NCBI GenBank assembly: GCA_934644965.1
Contig: CAKUDG010000007.1
Coordinates: forward strand, 1 to 64,000
Source of the DNA: an uncultured Victivallales bacterium
GTDB taxonomy: Bacteria > Verrucomicrobiota > Lentisphaeria > Victivallales > UBA1829
DNA: 64,000 nucleotides
Reading direction: 5' to 3'
The translations under genes were made by a program, and so were the position numbers. Below the pieces are notes generated by a model. The model worked only from the letters and a program-made list of their open reading frames with translations, was not told the DNA's origin and ran no database searches. Below, piece by piece: positions 52,471-61,174 of the stretch. Within the stretch, counting starts at the first letter, position 1. Every line of letters begins with the position of its first letter.

Positions 52471-54014
52471 TGAGGAAAAAAGCGGCGCGGGAGAGCGCTT
52501 TTGAGCGTCTCCGCATGAAAATGGCGGAAATTTCCGATCTCCGTGCGGCGGTGGCGATGCAGGACTGGGATCAGCAGGTTTATATGCCCCGGGGGGCGTC
52601 CGGCGGACGTTCCCTGCAGTCTGCGGCTCTCTCGGGGATTCTTCACGAGAAAAGCACATCGCCATCGATCGGGCGTCTGCTGGATCTCTGCTCGGGTCTG
52701 GATTTCGCTTCCGGGTCGATGGAAGCGGCGTTTCTTTCCAGAACGGCCCGCGACTACCGGAAATCCAGACGCATTCCAACGCGTCTGGCCAGAAGAATCG
52801 CCGAAGCGGCCGCCCGTTCGGAAAGCCTCTGGGAACAGGCCCGTGCGAATGCGGATTTCAAGTCTCTTCAGGAAAGTCTGGAATGTCTGGTGGATTTGAA
52901 ACGGGAATATGCGGAACGGCTCCGGAGTCCGGGACAGCAGGATCTGTATGATGTCCTGCTGGATGAGTACGAGCCTGGAATGACGGTGTCTGAACTGGAC
53001 TCCCTTTTCGGAATCCTCCGGCGCCGTCTGCCTCCGCTTGCCGCGCAGATCATCCGGGCGCAGGAGGCGCGGAAGCGGAACGGAAAGGAGGGAGATTGCT
53101 CCTCCTCCTCCCTCTTCGACGGGAAAGTCTTTGACGGAGCGAAACAATGGGATTTTTGCCGTTTCGTCGTCAGCCGGATGGGCTATGACTGGAACCGCGG
53201 GCGCATGGATCTCTCGGAACACCCGTTCACGACAAATTTCGGTCTGAGCGATGTCAGGATCACTTCCCGCATTCTTCCTTCCCGACCGCTTTCCTGCGTT
53301 TTCAGCTGTATTCACGAGTGCGGGCATGCACTGTACGACCAGGGGATCGATCCTGCGCTGGACCGGACGCCTCTGGCGGACGGGATCTCTCTGGGATTTC
53401 ATGAATCGCAGTCCCGTCTCTGGGAGAATCAGATTGGCCGTTCCCGGGCGTTCTGGCAGTTTTTCTTTCCCGAGCTGAAGCGGCGCTTTCCGGAGGAGCT
53501 TTCCGGGGTGGAGCTGGACCGTTTCCTCCGGGAGGTGAACCGTGTGGAAAAGTCCGCTGTCCGGACCGAGGCGGACGAAGTCACCTACAATCTCCACATC
53601 CTTCTGCGCTATGATCTGGAAAGACGGCTTTTCGACGGCTCCCTCACGGTGAAGGATCTCCGCGATGCCTGGAATGCGGGAAGTTCCGAGTATTTCGGCT
53701 TTGAGCCCCCGGACGATTCTCTCGGCATTTTGCAGGATGTTCACTGGGCATGCGGTCTTTTCGGTTATTTCCCGACCTATGCGCTGGGAAATCTGATGGC
53801 CGCCCAGTTCCTGGAAAAACTCAAATCGTCTCTCCCCGGAATGGATGAGGCCGTGTCCGCGGGAGACTTTTCGGAAATCCTTGCGTTTCTGCGGATGCAT
53901 CTGCACCGTTACGGTGCCGCCCTGAGTCCCCGTGAGGCGCGGAAACGTCTCTTCGGATCGGAGCGGATGGATCCGGAGCCCTTCCTCGGCTACCTGAAAG
54001 AAAAATATCTCTGA
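52467..54014 (+). CDS. carboxypeptidase of family M32 (Taq type)
   Basis: A 515-residue zinc carboxypeptidase. The metal motif HECGH (IHECGHALYDQG) with a downstream Glu in GFHESQSRLWEN defines the M32 family, and DWDQQVYMPRGA near residue 35 is the family's N-terminal signature. A short Ser-rich insert (KEGDCSSSSLFDG) interrupts the sequence near residue 215. It removes C-terminal residues from peptides in the cytoplasm. The start overlaps the dnaG stop (ATGA). Confidence 0.93.
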   Translation: MMRKKAARESAFERLRMKMAEISDLRAAVAMQDWDQQVYMPRGASGGRSLQSAALSGILHEKSTSPSIGRLLDLCSGLDFASGSMEAAFLSRTARDYRKSRRIPTRLARRIAEAAARSESLWEQARANADFKSLQESLECLVDLKREYAERLRSPGQQDLYDVLLDEYEPGMTVSELDSLFGILRRRLPPLAAQIIRAQEARKRNGKEGDCSSSSLFDGKVFDGAKQWDFCRFVVSRMGYDWNRGRMDLSEHPFTTNFGLSDVRITSRILPSRPLSCVFSCIHECGHALYDQGIDPALDRTPLADGISLGFHESQSRLWENQIGRSRAFWQFFFPELKRRFPEELSGVELDRFLREVNRVEKSAVRTEADEVTYNLHILLRYDLERRLFDGSLTVKDLRDAWNAGSSEYFGFEPPDDSLGILQDVHWACGLFGYFPTYALGNLMAAQFLEKLKSSLPGMDEAVSAGDFSEILAFLRMHLHRYGAALSPREARKRLFGSERMDPEPFLGYLKEKYL

Positions 54015-54037
54015 CTCAAGAAGGAGCTTTGAACAGA

Positions 54038-54430
54038 ATGGATACAATCAGCATTTCGGATATGAAGGTGCGGGCCGTCATCGGCACGCTTCCCGGCGAA
54101 CGGATGCAGAAACAGACTCTCCTCCTGAATGTCGATCTGTACGGCGATTTCCGCATGGCGGGGGAAAGGGACGATTTTTCCATGACCTTCGATTACAGCA
54201 AGATCGAACGTGAAATCCATGATTATGTTTCAGGATCCTCCTTCCATCTGCTGGAAGCGCTTGCGGAACATCTCGCCGCAAAATGTCTTGCGGAGAATCC
54301 TCTTCTGAAGGGCATCCGCCTCCGGATCGCGAAACCGAATGCGGCCTGTTTTTCCAGGGAGATCGGCATCGAGATCAGGCGTTTCGCCTCCGGCGCTCCG
54401 GGTGCAGGAGAGCCCGGCATTTCTGAATGA
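54038..54430 (+). CDS. folB: dihydroneopterin aldolase
   Basis: Cleaves 7,8-dihydroneopterin in folate synthesis. The 130-residue protein has the opening ISISDMKVRAVIGTLPGERM, with the conserved Glu, then FDYSKIEREI, SFHLLEALAEHLA and the C-terminal strand IRLRIAKPNA. AAGGAG lies 11 bases before ATG 54038; a TTG at 54029 is too close to the ribosome site. The last 15 residues are Gly/Ala/Pro rich. It follows the carboxypeptidase by 23 bp. Confidence 0.9.
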   Translation: MDTISISDMKVRAVIGTLPGERMQKQTLLLNVDLYGDFRMAGERDDFSMTFDYSKIEREIHDYVSGSSFHLLEALAEHLAAKCLAENPLLKGIRLRIAKPNAACFSREIGIEIRRFASGAPGAGEPGISE

Positions 54431-54773
54431 AAGTCGACGACTCCGCTTTCCCTTCCCTCCCGCCACCCTGTCAGCCCATAACATGTCCTCAGCCCATAAC
54501 ATGCCGTCGGGACAGGCGCTGCCGCCTGGTTTCTTCTTTCTTCCAGCGCAGGTTCGTCCCCGCTCCGGATGGAGGAGGAGGAGTCCCGGAGAGAAGGGGT
54601 CGGGGGAAGGAAACTTCCTTCTGTCTGTCGGCTCCTTCCCCGTCTCTTTTTCTCCTTCCCCGTTTTCTTTTCGTCACGCGGCGGTGAAAGGGTGAAGAGA
54701 GAACTCAAAAAAGAAGATGTTTTTTCCGGAGAGTGCTTTTTTTTCGGGGTTTGAGCTGTATAATACCACTGCC
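54431..54773. other. spacer after folB with short direct repeat
   Basis: CAGCCCATAACATG occurs twice in a row (about 54472-54501). The remainder is GC-rich with motif-free frames. A TATAAT at 54759-54764 is set only nine bases before the next ATG. Confidence 0.5.
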
Positions 54774-55061
54774 ATGGAAAAGCCGGAAAACAACAGACAC
54801 TATACCTTCAAACAGACCGATGACGGAAGACTTCCGTCTCCGGAACGTTTTCTCCTGTGCCCCTCCTGCGGCGAATCCCTGGAACAGGCGGATATTGAAA
54901 CCTTCGCCCGCTGTCCCTTCTGCAATTACCGTTTTGAGATCAATGATGAACTCGAGGATTTCATTCTGGAGCCGATTGTGGAGCGCTGGATCCGCCAGCA
55001 GGACGGGATGCGGCCGGGAGGAGGAATGCACAACCGGAATTTGTATTGTGAACTGCGCTGA
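54774..55061 (+). CDS. small zinc-ribbon protein
   Basis: A 95-residue protein not assigned to a family. Two CxxC pairs (LLCPSCGESLE near residue 31, RCPFCNYRFE near 49) form a rubredoxin-like zinc ribbon, followed by an acidic helix and a conserved-looking tail (LEPIVERWIRQQDG). There is no ribosome site before ATG 54774, but TATAAT ends nine bases upstream, so the mRNA may be leaderless. ATG 54717 is an alternative start that would add 19 residues. It is probably regulatory or metal-binding. Confidence 0.65.
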   Translation: MEKPENNRHYTFKQTDDGRLPSPERFLLCPSCGESLEQADIETFARCPFCNYRFEINDELEDFILEPIVERWIRQQDGMRPGGGMHNRNLYCELR

Positions 55062-55250
55062 TTTCCTCGACGGAGAAGGAGGGAGGAGGGAAAAATCCTC
55101 TGAGGATTTCCGTTCTCCGGGAACAGCGTTTTTTCTTCTTTCCCCCTCTGTTCCGGCAGAGGGCGGTTTCCGGCATGGATGCGTCTTTTCTTTTCTCCCG
55201 CTCCGGCGTGGCAGAAGCACATCTCCGGGGCGGGATCGGGGGCTTTCCTG

Positions 55251-56291
55251 ATGGACTCTTTCTCCTTTTCCGAACCATTGAAGCTGGATCCCTTTCTGAC
55301 TCTTCCGGACCGGGTTCTTCCTGCGCCCATGGAAGGGGTCATGACTCCGGTTTTCTGCCGGGCGGCGATGGAACTCGGAATGGTGCGCACCTGGATGACG
55401 CCCTTTGTGCCGGTGAACCGCGGAGGAGTGCCTGCGCGAAGTGTTTTCCGGAAGCATCTGGCACCTTATCTGAGGAACAATCCGGGATATCCTGTGATTG
55501 TCCAGCTGCTCGGGCATGATCCGGGGTCGCTGGCGGAGGCGGGGCGCTGTCTGCGCGGTCTTGGAGTCCGGGCCGTGAATCTGAATTTTGCCTGTCCGAG
55601 TCCGACGGTGCTGTCGTCAGGGAATGGAGGTGCCTGTCTGAAGGACCCAGTTCTGATGGCGGAAATCTGCACGGCCGTTGCGGAGGCGGTTCCGGACGTC
55701 TCTTTGTCCGTGAAGCTCCGGACCGGCTGGGAATCGTCTTCCGAGACCGGAACGCTTTTCAAGGCCTTGCAGAACACGGGAATTTCCCTTCTGATCTGCC
55801 ATTTCCGGACCGTCCGTGAAGCCTATGCCCCGGTTCCCGCGGCAGAGGCGCTGACCCGTCTCGCCCGCGCCGTGGATTCTGCAGAGGGACTGCCTCTGTT
55901 CGGAAATGGTGACATCCTGACTCCGGAACATGCCTTCCTAATGAGGAAGAAAACGTGCTGCGCCGGCGTGGCGGTCGGACGCGGAATGCTGCAGGACCCG
56001 TTCCTCCTCAACAGAATCAGATCATCCGGAAAGGCAGAGGAGGATCCGGAAAATCCCTCAGGTATTGTCCCCCGGACTGCTCCGGAGGACCGTCTGGTTT
56101 TCCTGAAAACCGTTTACCGCCTTTCCCGGGAGGAAGGTTTCGGAGGAAGATGGCTCAAAACCGCCTTCCTGCAATACGCCCGCATGACTTTCGGGGAAGA
56201 CTCCTCCCCGGAATTCCGGAGAATTCTCTCCATGGAGCAAAAGGAACTGGAGGACTATCTTGGATACTGCGGAACTGATTCTGAATCATAG
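55251..56291 (+). CDS. dus: tRNA-dihydrouridine synthase
   Basis: An FMN enzyme that reduces uridine in tRNA D-loops. The 346-residue protein has LPAPMEGVMTPVFCR, the catalytic Cys115 in NLNFACPSPTV, SVKLRTGWE, and ICHFRTVREAY with flavin/tRNA-contacting residues, then GNGDILTPEHA and VAVGRGMLQDPFL. I start at ATG 55251 (MDSFSFSEPL) with GGGGG upstream; the open frame from 55179 adds 24 poor residues. A linker insert (KAEEDPENPSG) occurs near residue 265. Confidence 0.9.
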   Translation: MDSFSFSEPLKLDPFLTLPDRVLPAPMEGVMTPVFCRAAMELGMVRTWMTPFVPVNRGGVPARSVFRKHLAPYLRNNPGYPVIVQLLGHDPGSLAEAGRCLRGLGVRAVNLNFACPSPTVLSSGNGGACLKDPVLMAEICTAVAEAVPDVSLSVKLRTGWESSSETGTLFKALQNTGISLLICHFRTVREAYAPVPAAEALTRLARAVDSAEGLPLFGNGDILTPEHAFLMRKKTCCAGVAVGRGMLQDPFLLNRIRSSGKAEEDPENPSGIVPRTAPEDRLVFLKTVYRLSREEGFGGRWLKTAFLQYARMTFGEDSSPEFRRILSMEQKELEDYLGYCGTDSES

Positions 56292-56356
56292 AATTAGTAC
56301 GTAGTCTCTCTTTTTTTCTCTCTCTCCTTTTCAGGGATGATTTCCCGTTGCCGCCC

Positions 56357-57055
56357 TTACTGTGTTTTTTCTCTTTCCCCGCAGGGCCTTTCCGCCACCT
56401 CGTGGTGGAGAGATTGCTGCAAGAAGGATTCCCCGTGTGGCGTTTTTCCCGCTGTTTTTCCACCCCGGCAGTTCCGCAGTGCAGCTGTGAATGCGGTCCG
56501 GTAGAGCCGGAGTTTTTCCTCATAGCGGATGGAGGCAGCCGCCGGACTGGTTGAGGGCAGGCGCTCAATGCAGAGAAAATTCTTTTCCTTCCGGAAGAGA
56601 TCGGGGAAAAAACGCTTCAGAAGCTGATATGCCGCTCCGCCGTTGCAGAAGATGCGTTGTATCGTGGGATGTCCGAGAAGAAAGGAAGGAATGTCGTTCG
56701 GACGTGGATTCCGGATCCGTGTGTCGAGGCTTCCTTCCCTTGTGCAACAGGAAAGAACGTCCCAGAGTGCGATGCGGTTTTCATTCAGGATCCGGATGCG
56801 TTCGGGATACGGAGTGGTTTCCGGGGAAAAGTGGAAAATCTCCCCTGCGATTCTCCAGAATGCATTGTATCTGTATGCGTAATATTGACGTTGACGGAGG
56901 GATTCCTCCCCGGGCATGGACCCGAGAAGGAGAACAAGCGGGGCTTGTCCGGAAGCCGGGGGAAAGGAGTGTTTCCAGTCGTTGTCCGCGGGCGGCATCA
57001 TGTTCTCTGCGTTCCGGGTCCGAGTGTTCCGTGATGTTCCCGCTTCTCTTTTCAC
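56357..57055 (-). CDS. DNA-deoxyinosine glycosylase (HDG, UDG superfamily)
   Basis: Removes hypoxanthine from deaminated DNA. The 232-residue protein has the HDG signature LLLGSMPGEESLRQRQYYAY followed by YNAFWRI, then IALWDVLSCC and LPSTSPAAAS. It starts at GTG 57055, with AAGGTG six bases upstream and only nine bases after the stop of the MBL hydrolase gene. A basic tail of about 40 residues (GKTAGKTPHGE) extends the C-terminus. It converges on dus. Confidence 0.87.
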   Translation of the reverse strand: MKREAGTSRNTRTRNAENMMPPADNDWKHSFPPASGQAPLVLLLGSMPGEESLRQRQYYAYRYNAFWRIAGEIFHFSPETTPYPERIRILNENRIALWDVLSCCTREGSLDTRIRNPRPNDIPSFLLGHPTIQRIFCNGGAAYQLLKRFFPDLFRKEKNFLCIERLPSTSPAAASIRYEEKLRLYRTAFTAALRNCRGGKTAGKTPHGESFLQQSLHHEVAERPCGEREKTQ

Positions 57056-57064
57056 CGTTTCACC

Positions 57065-57775
57065 TTACAGTTGCTCCACTGCCTTGCGGAAACTCCGGAA
57101 ATCCTCTGCGGCGAGACAGGGATTGATCTTTTTCTGATTCCCGAGAGTGTCGAAGGGTTTGTCTCCATAATCATGCCCCGAATAGACGATCAGGGAATCC
57201 GGGAGAGGAAAAATTTTTTCCCGCAGAGTCCGGAACATGATTTCCGCACGGCAGTAGCCGCAGCAGCCGATGAAGAGAGTGTCTCCGGTAAAGATGGCGG
57301 AATCGTCTCCGAGTCTGTAGCAGACGCTGTCCCAGCTGTGTCCGGGTGTATGGAGCACTTCAATCCAGCTGTCCTCTCCGAAGGGAAGGCGTTCCCCGTC
57401 CTTCACGCGGATTCCCCCATCATCGCCGCAGACGGCATCGGATGCCGCCGAAGCCCGCCGCCGGGAAGCCAGATCCGTTTTCCTTGAGTCTGCGGAGGAG
57501 GAGGCCCCGCCGTATCCCCCGCCGAAGGAGACCGGCACCCCCGGGAAAAAACTCAGGGCCTCGGAAAGCCCTTCCACATGATCGTGATGCCCGTGCGTCA
57601 GAAGCAGATAGCGCGGACGGACGGATTCCCCCAGAGCCCGGAGACGTTCCCGGACAAGGGTCAGGTCTCCGCAGGGATCCACCATCGCCGCATCACCGTT
57701 TTCCGCCGCAAGCAGATATGAAAAATTATCGTCAAAGCCTTCCGTCCTGATCTGAAACACCTGAATTCTGCTCAT
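57065..57775 (-). CDS. MBL-fold hydrolase (glyoxalase II-like)
   Basis: A 236-residue metallo-beta-lactamase-fold hydrolase. The metal motif is LTHGHHDHVEG, with HTPGHSWDSVCY, FTGDTLF and YSGHDYG supplying further ligands. It is close to hydroxyacylglutathione hydrolases; the true thioester is unknown. ATG 57775 has AAGGA about 11 bases upstream; the frame to 57943 adds a basic leader and is doubtful. A Gly/Ser/Arg insert of about 35 residues (GGYGGASSSADSRK) splits the domain near residue 85. Confidence 0.88.
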   Translation of the reverse strand: MSRIQVFQIRTEGFDDNFSYLLAAENGDAAMVDPCGDLTLVRERLRALGESVRPRYLLLTHGHHDHVEGLSEALSFFPGVPVSFGGGYGGASSSADSRKTDLASRRRASAASDAVCGDDGGIRVKDGERLPFGEDSWIEVLHTPGHSWDSVCYRLGDDSAIFTGDTLFIGCCGYCRAEIMFRTLREKIFPLPDSLIVYSGHDYGDKPFDTLGNQKKINPCLAAEDFRSFRKAVEQL

Positions 57776-57947
57776 CGGAGAGTTTTCCTTTTCCGGAGTT
57801 TTGTTTCTGTCCTTCCCGTGTTTTTTTTTGAAGGGCGTGAAAACTCCATTCGTTTTTCCTGTGGATCCGTCTGTTTTTTCCTTTTCTCTTTTTCGTTTCA
57901 CGCGCTGAGGAAGGCATTCCCGCGGAGAGAAGAGGAGAATCACGCCA

Positions 57948-58166
57948 TCAGAAGAAAATGAAAAACAGCCCCGTCAGCAGCAGAATCAGAGCGATGCCGT
58001 GCAGGATATAACGTTTGAGTTCTCCCGAACGTGAAATATCCCTTTCCCCGGAAATTTTCCGGAAGTTCCCTGTCCGGAGATAATTCGCCATTTTCCTGCG
58101 CTCGTTCTTCTGACGCAGGTAATCCACGGGTTCATACTGCGGACGGCGGTGTTTGTTCGTCACCAT
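57948..58166 (-). CDS. small C-terminally anchored membrane protein
   Basis: A 72-residue protein with a basic cytoplasmic part and one terminal span (LHGIALILLLTGLFFIFF). GGAG lies 8 bases before the ATG. It overlaps the end of the larger TM protein upstream by 7 bases, so the two are co-translated. No family is recognised; the shared topology (soluble region, then a C-terminal span) suggests partners in one membrane assembly. Confidence 0.65.
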   Translation of the reverse strand: MVTNKHRRPQYEPVDYLRQKNERRKMANYLRTGNFRKISGERDISRSGELKRYILHGIALILLLTGLFFIFF

Positions 58167-59380
58167 CGGATGGCTCCGTTGAATGCGGCGATCAGCGCGG
58201 CGCAGAGCAGCAGCGTTCCCAGGAAAACGGTGAGAATCATCGGGAGGGAAAGGAAAAATCCCATCCGGAGAAGCTGGGGAATGGTCTGGGAGGCGGGATC
58301 CGCCATTTTCCCGTCTCCGCCGCTTCCTCCGCCGATGCCGCCTTTTCCTCCCCGGGAAGATCCGGCTGCGGCGGCTCCGCCTTCCGATTCCTTTTCCAGC
58401 TTCGACATCAGGCAGATGATTTCCAGACGGATATTTTCAATGATTCTGCACTTCGCCGCAAGAACGGACTGCTTTTCCAAACGAGGGGGATACGATTCCT
58501 CTTCATTTTCCCCCTCCTGCTGTTTCTTCAGCTGTTCGGAAAGAGTCTGGATGGAAGCAAGGGCGCTCTGGAGCCGGGCGTGACGTCTTTCCAGCTCCTC
58601 GCATTCGGCTTCCAGTTCCGCGCCGGCTTTGGCAAGACGGATGGTCAGATCCCGTCTGCTCCGGAAATATTCTTCTCTTCTCCGCTGCAGCGCCTGTTCC
58701 AGTTCCGGAGAGAAAAATTTCCGTCTTTCTTCTCCATATCCGTCTGTCTTTCTGTTTTCCGCAGAGGGTTCCGGGCTTTCCTCATTTCCGTCTGTTTCCC
58801 TTTCCATCATTGGTTCCGCCGCGGCCGAATGAGGGCTGAAAGCTCCGTTTCCCGTCTCCTCCACGGCGTCAGAGGCGGCGGGAAGGCCGGAGGCGGCCGG
58901 AGGAGGCGGGGAGGAATCCGGGCCCGTTTCTGAAAAGGAAGGCGGCAGAGCGGAGTATCCGGAAGAGTCCTCAGCGCTGGAGGAGAGACCGCCCGATGCG
59001 CCGGAAGACGGAGAAGAAGGGCTGGCCGCCGTGGAGGAGGAGAAAGAGAACGCTTCTGGCGGAACAGCGGAAGTGGAAATTTCCACCGCCGTCTTCACCT
59101 TTTCGTTTTCGTTCCCTTCCTTTGCCGCCGCCTGTGGATCCGTCTGCGGATTCATCTGCGGATTCATCTGCGGATTCATCTGCGGGTCCGCCTCCTTTCC
59201 CCGACGGGTTCCGTCAACAACGCTTCCGGGGGACAGAGCGGCAGAAGAATGCGGTTGCGAGGGGGAGGTTCCGGGGACTTGTCTCCGGGAATGCTGGTGA
59301 AATTCTCCCTGTTTTGCGGATTCGGCAATCTTGCTGCCGATTCGATGCAGGTCGTTTGTGACAAAAGAATCTTTTCGCAT
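58160..59380 (-). CDS. disordered/coiled-coil protein with C-terminal membrane anchor
   Basis: A 406-residue protein of unknown function. Residues 1-220 are Ser/Pro/Ala/Glu rich, with a DPQMNPQMNPQMNPQ repeat encoded by three exact 12-bp units (59144-59179). Residues 220-345 form a heptad-rich coiled coil (ERRKFFSPELEQALQRRREE, ELERRHARLQSALASIQTL). A Gly-rich hinge follows, and then one span near the end (FFLSLPMILTVFLGTLLLCA). Tail-anchored with a long cytoplasmic rod. It is coupled to the 72-residue protein. Confidence 0.72.
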   Translation of the reverse strand: MRKDSFVTNDLHRIGSKIAESAKQGEFHQHSRRQVPGTSPSQPHSSAALSPGSVVDGTRRGKEADPQMNPQMNPQMNPQTDPQAAAKEGNENEKVKTAVEISTSAVPPEAFSFSSSTAASPSSPSSGASGGLSSSAEDSSGYSALPPSFSETGPDSSPPPPAASGLPAASDAVEETGNGAFSPHSAAAEPMMERETDGNEESPEPSAENRKTDGYGEERRKFFSPELEQALQRRREEYFRSRRDLTIRLAKAGAELEAECEELERRHARLQSALASIQTLSEQLKKQQEGENEEESYPPRLEKQSVLAAKCRIIENIRLEIICLMSKLEKESEGGAAAAGSSRGGKGGIGGGSGGDGKMADPASQTIPQLLRMGFFLSLPMILTVFLGTLLLCAALIAAFNGAIRW

Positions 59381-59851
59381 GAAGGGGTCCCCCGTTCCGC
59401 TTTGTTGATTTCTTCCCCGTTTTCAGGGAAAAACCTTCAAGACTTCCGGATCCTCACGTGTTGTCTTTGTTTCAGCTTTTTCTGGCTTTTCCGGATCCGT
59501 GCCGGAGTTCTCCTCCGGCTGGATTCCCTCCGGGAAGTTTCCGGAATTCCTTCCGGAAGCAAAGGGAGAAGACAGCGGAAATCTTGTTCAGAAATGCAAT
59601 GACTGATGCAAACAGAAGTCTGTCGATATCACGCCGGGACCGGATTCCGGGAAATGAAGCCGAGTCCTTATTTTCCCGTTCTGCCTTTTTCTCCCCTTCT
59701 CCTCCCTTCCCTTTGCCCGACATCTTTCCTCTTGCCTGCAGGAGAAGAGAGATCATTCCTGCGGACCCAAGGAGGCGGAGTCCAGGCTGGGGGAGGAAAA
59801 AAGCGGCAGGGAAGAGAAGTCCTGCCGAATCCTCATCCCGGCGTAAGGAAA
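59381..59851. other. gene-free spacer with pta terminator
   Basis: These 471 bp hold the pta terminator (59797-59827) and presumably the promoter of the coiled-coil gene. Open frames are Arg/Ser-rich and unsupported. Confidence 0.5.
59797..59827 (-). terminator. terminator of pta
   Basis: On the minus strand a 7-bp stem CGGCAGG/CCTGCCG with a 10-base loop is followed after two bases by six T residues, about 25 bases beyond the pta stop codon. Confidence 0.7.
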
Positions 59852-60871
59852 TCAGGCCCATTCAGTGATGGCGGCGACGCAGGCGCAATCGACGATGTCA
59901 TCAACGGAGCATCCTCTGGAGACGTCGTTGAACGGTCTGCGCAGTCCCTGAATCAGCGGACCCGTGGCGGTGGCTCCTGCGAGCCGTTCGGTAGCCTTGT
60001 ACATGGTGTTTCCGCAGTTGAGATCCGGGAAGACCAGCACATTGCAATGTCCGGCGATGGCGGATCCCGGCGCCTTTTTTGCGGCGATTTCGGGAATCAG
60101 AGCCGCATCAAACTGGAGTTCACCTTCGATCTGAAGATCGGGGGCGAGTTCCTTGGCCTTTTTCGTGGCTTCCACGACTTTGTCGATAATCGGATCATGT
60201 GCGGAGCCCTTGGTGGAGCAGCTGATCATGCCCACCTTCGGTTCTTCCCCCGTGAACATGCGGTAGGTCCTTGCCGTGGTGACGGCGATTTCCGCAAGCT
60301 GATCGGCGGAGGGGTTGATGTTCAGTCCGCAGTCCGCATAGAAGAGCGCTCCCTGATATCCCCATTTCGGGTCGGGCATCTGCATAATGAAAAAAGCGGA
60401 GGCGGTTTTGATTCCCGGCGCGGTCTTGAAGAGCTGAAGCGCGGGACGGGTCTTGTCCGCCGTATTGTGATTGTATCCCTTCGGATTTCCGCCTCCGGAG
60501 ACATATCCGTGCGCATCGCCCGCACAGACCATCGCCGCTGCGAACACGCAGGTGTCCTTCAGCCATTCCACGGCCTTTTCCGGAGTCATTCCCTTGGCCT
60601 TGCGCAGCTCCACGACGGTGTCTATGTATTTCTGGAGATTCGGAGAACGGTTCACATCGGCTATTTCCACTCCGGTGAGATCCACGCCGTTTTCCGCGGC
60701 AAGTTTGACGATCGCCTCCTCATCACCGACCAGAACGGGAATGGCGAACCCGGTTTTCACCAGTTTCTCCGCCGCTTTGAGATTGCGTGGATCGTCGCTT
60801 TCCGTCAGGCAGATCTTTTTCCCGAGGCTTTTTGCTTTCGCGCGGATTTTTTCCATTACGGTTTCGGACAT
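59852..60871 (-). CDS. pta: phosphate acetyltransferase
   Basis: Interconverts acetyl-CoA and acetyl phosphate, giving ATP via acetate kinase during fermentation. The 339-residue protein is a single PTA domain (ICLTESDDPRNLKAAEKL, CVFAAAMVCAGDAHGYVSGG, GMISCSTKGSA, NVLVFPDLNCGNTMYKA, RRPFNDVSRGCSVDDIV), the short form without the N-terminal DRTGG region. No ackA gene is adjacent. A terminator follows. Confidence 0.95.
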   Translation of the reverse strand: MSETVMEKIRAKAKSLGKKICLTESDDPRNLKAAEKLVKTGFAIPVLVGDEEAIVKLAAENGVDLTGVEIADVNRSPNLQKYIDTVVELRKAKGMTPEKAVEWLKDTCVFAAAMVCAGDAHGYVSGGGNPKGYNHNTADKTRPALQLFKTAPGIKTASAFFIMQMPDPKWGYQGALFYADCGLNINPSADQLAEIAVTTARTYRMFTGEEPKVGMISCSTKGSAHDPIIDKVVEATKKAKELAPDLQIEGELQFDAALIPEIAAKKAPGSAIAGHCNVLVFPDLNCGNTMYKATERLAGATATGPLIQGLRRPFNDVSRGCSVDDIVDCACVAAITEWA

Positions 60872-61174
60872 TTTCTCAGCATCCTCCTTGCATATGGTGT
60901 GTTAGACGGCATGAACACTTCTCCCCGGATGGGGGAATGGGTAGATTCTTCCCAGTTGTCATTATCTTCACTGCTTGATTTCTTCTCCCCGCCCGGCGCT
61001 GGATACTTTACATGCTTTCCTTCTGTTTTTCAACTTGAAAACAGGAATACTTGAAAAGCGGAATCCCTGATGGAAAAGCTCCGGGACAATGCCTGAAAAA
61101 ACGGGGCAATGCCTGAAAAAAAAAACGCGGAAACCGCCGCGCGGAACAGGAAGAAAACGGAAAAAAAACGAGTC
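60872..61174. other. spacer between sugar-isomerase-like gene and pta
   Basis: It contains the terminator at 61116-61141 and a direct repeat GGGCAATGCCTGAAAAA-like pair (about 61083-61120). The pta promoter must lie in the first 150 bp; none stands out. Confidence 0.45.
61116..61141 (-). terminator. terminator of the isomerase-like gene
   Basis: On the minus strand the stem CGCGG/CCGCG with a 6-base loop is followed by ten T residues. It lies about 35 bases after the stop codon of the TIM-barrel gene. Confidence 0.75.
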
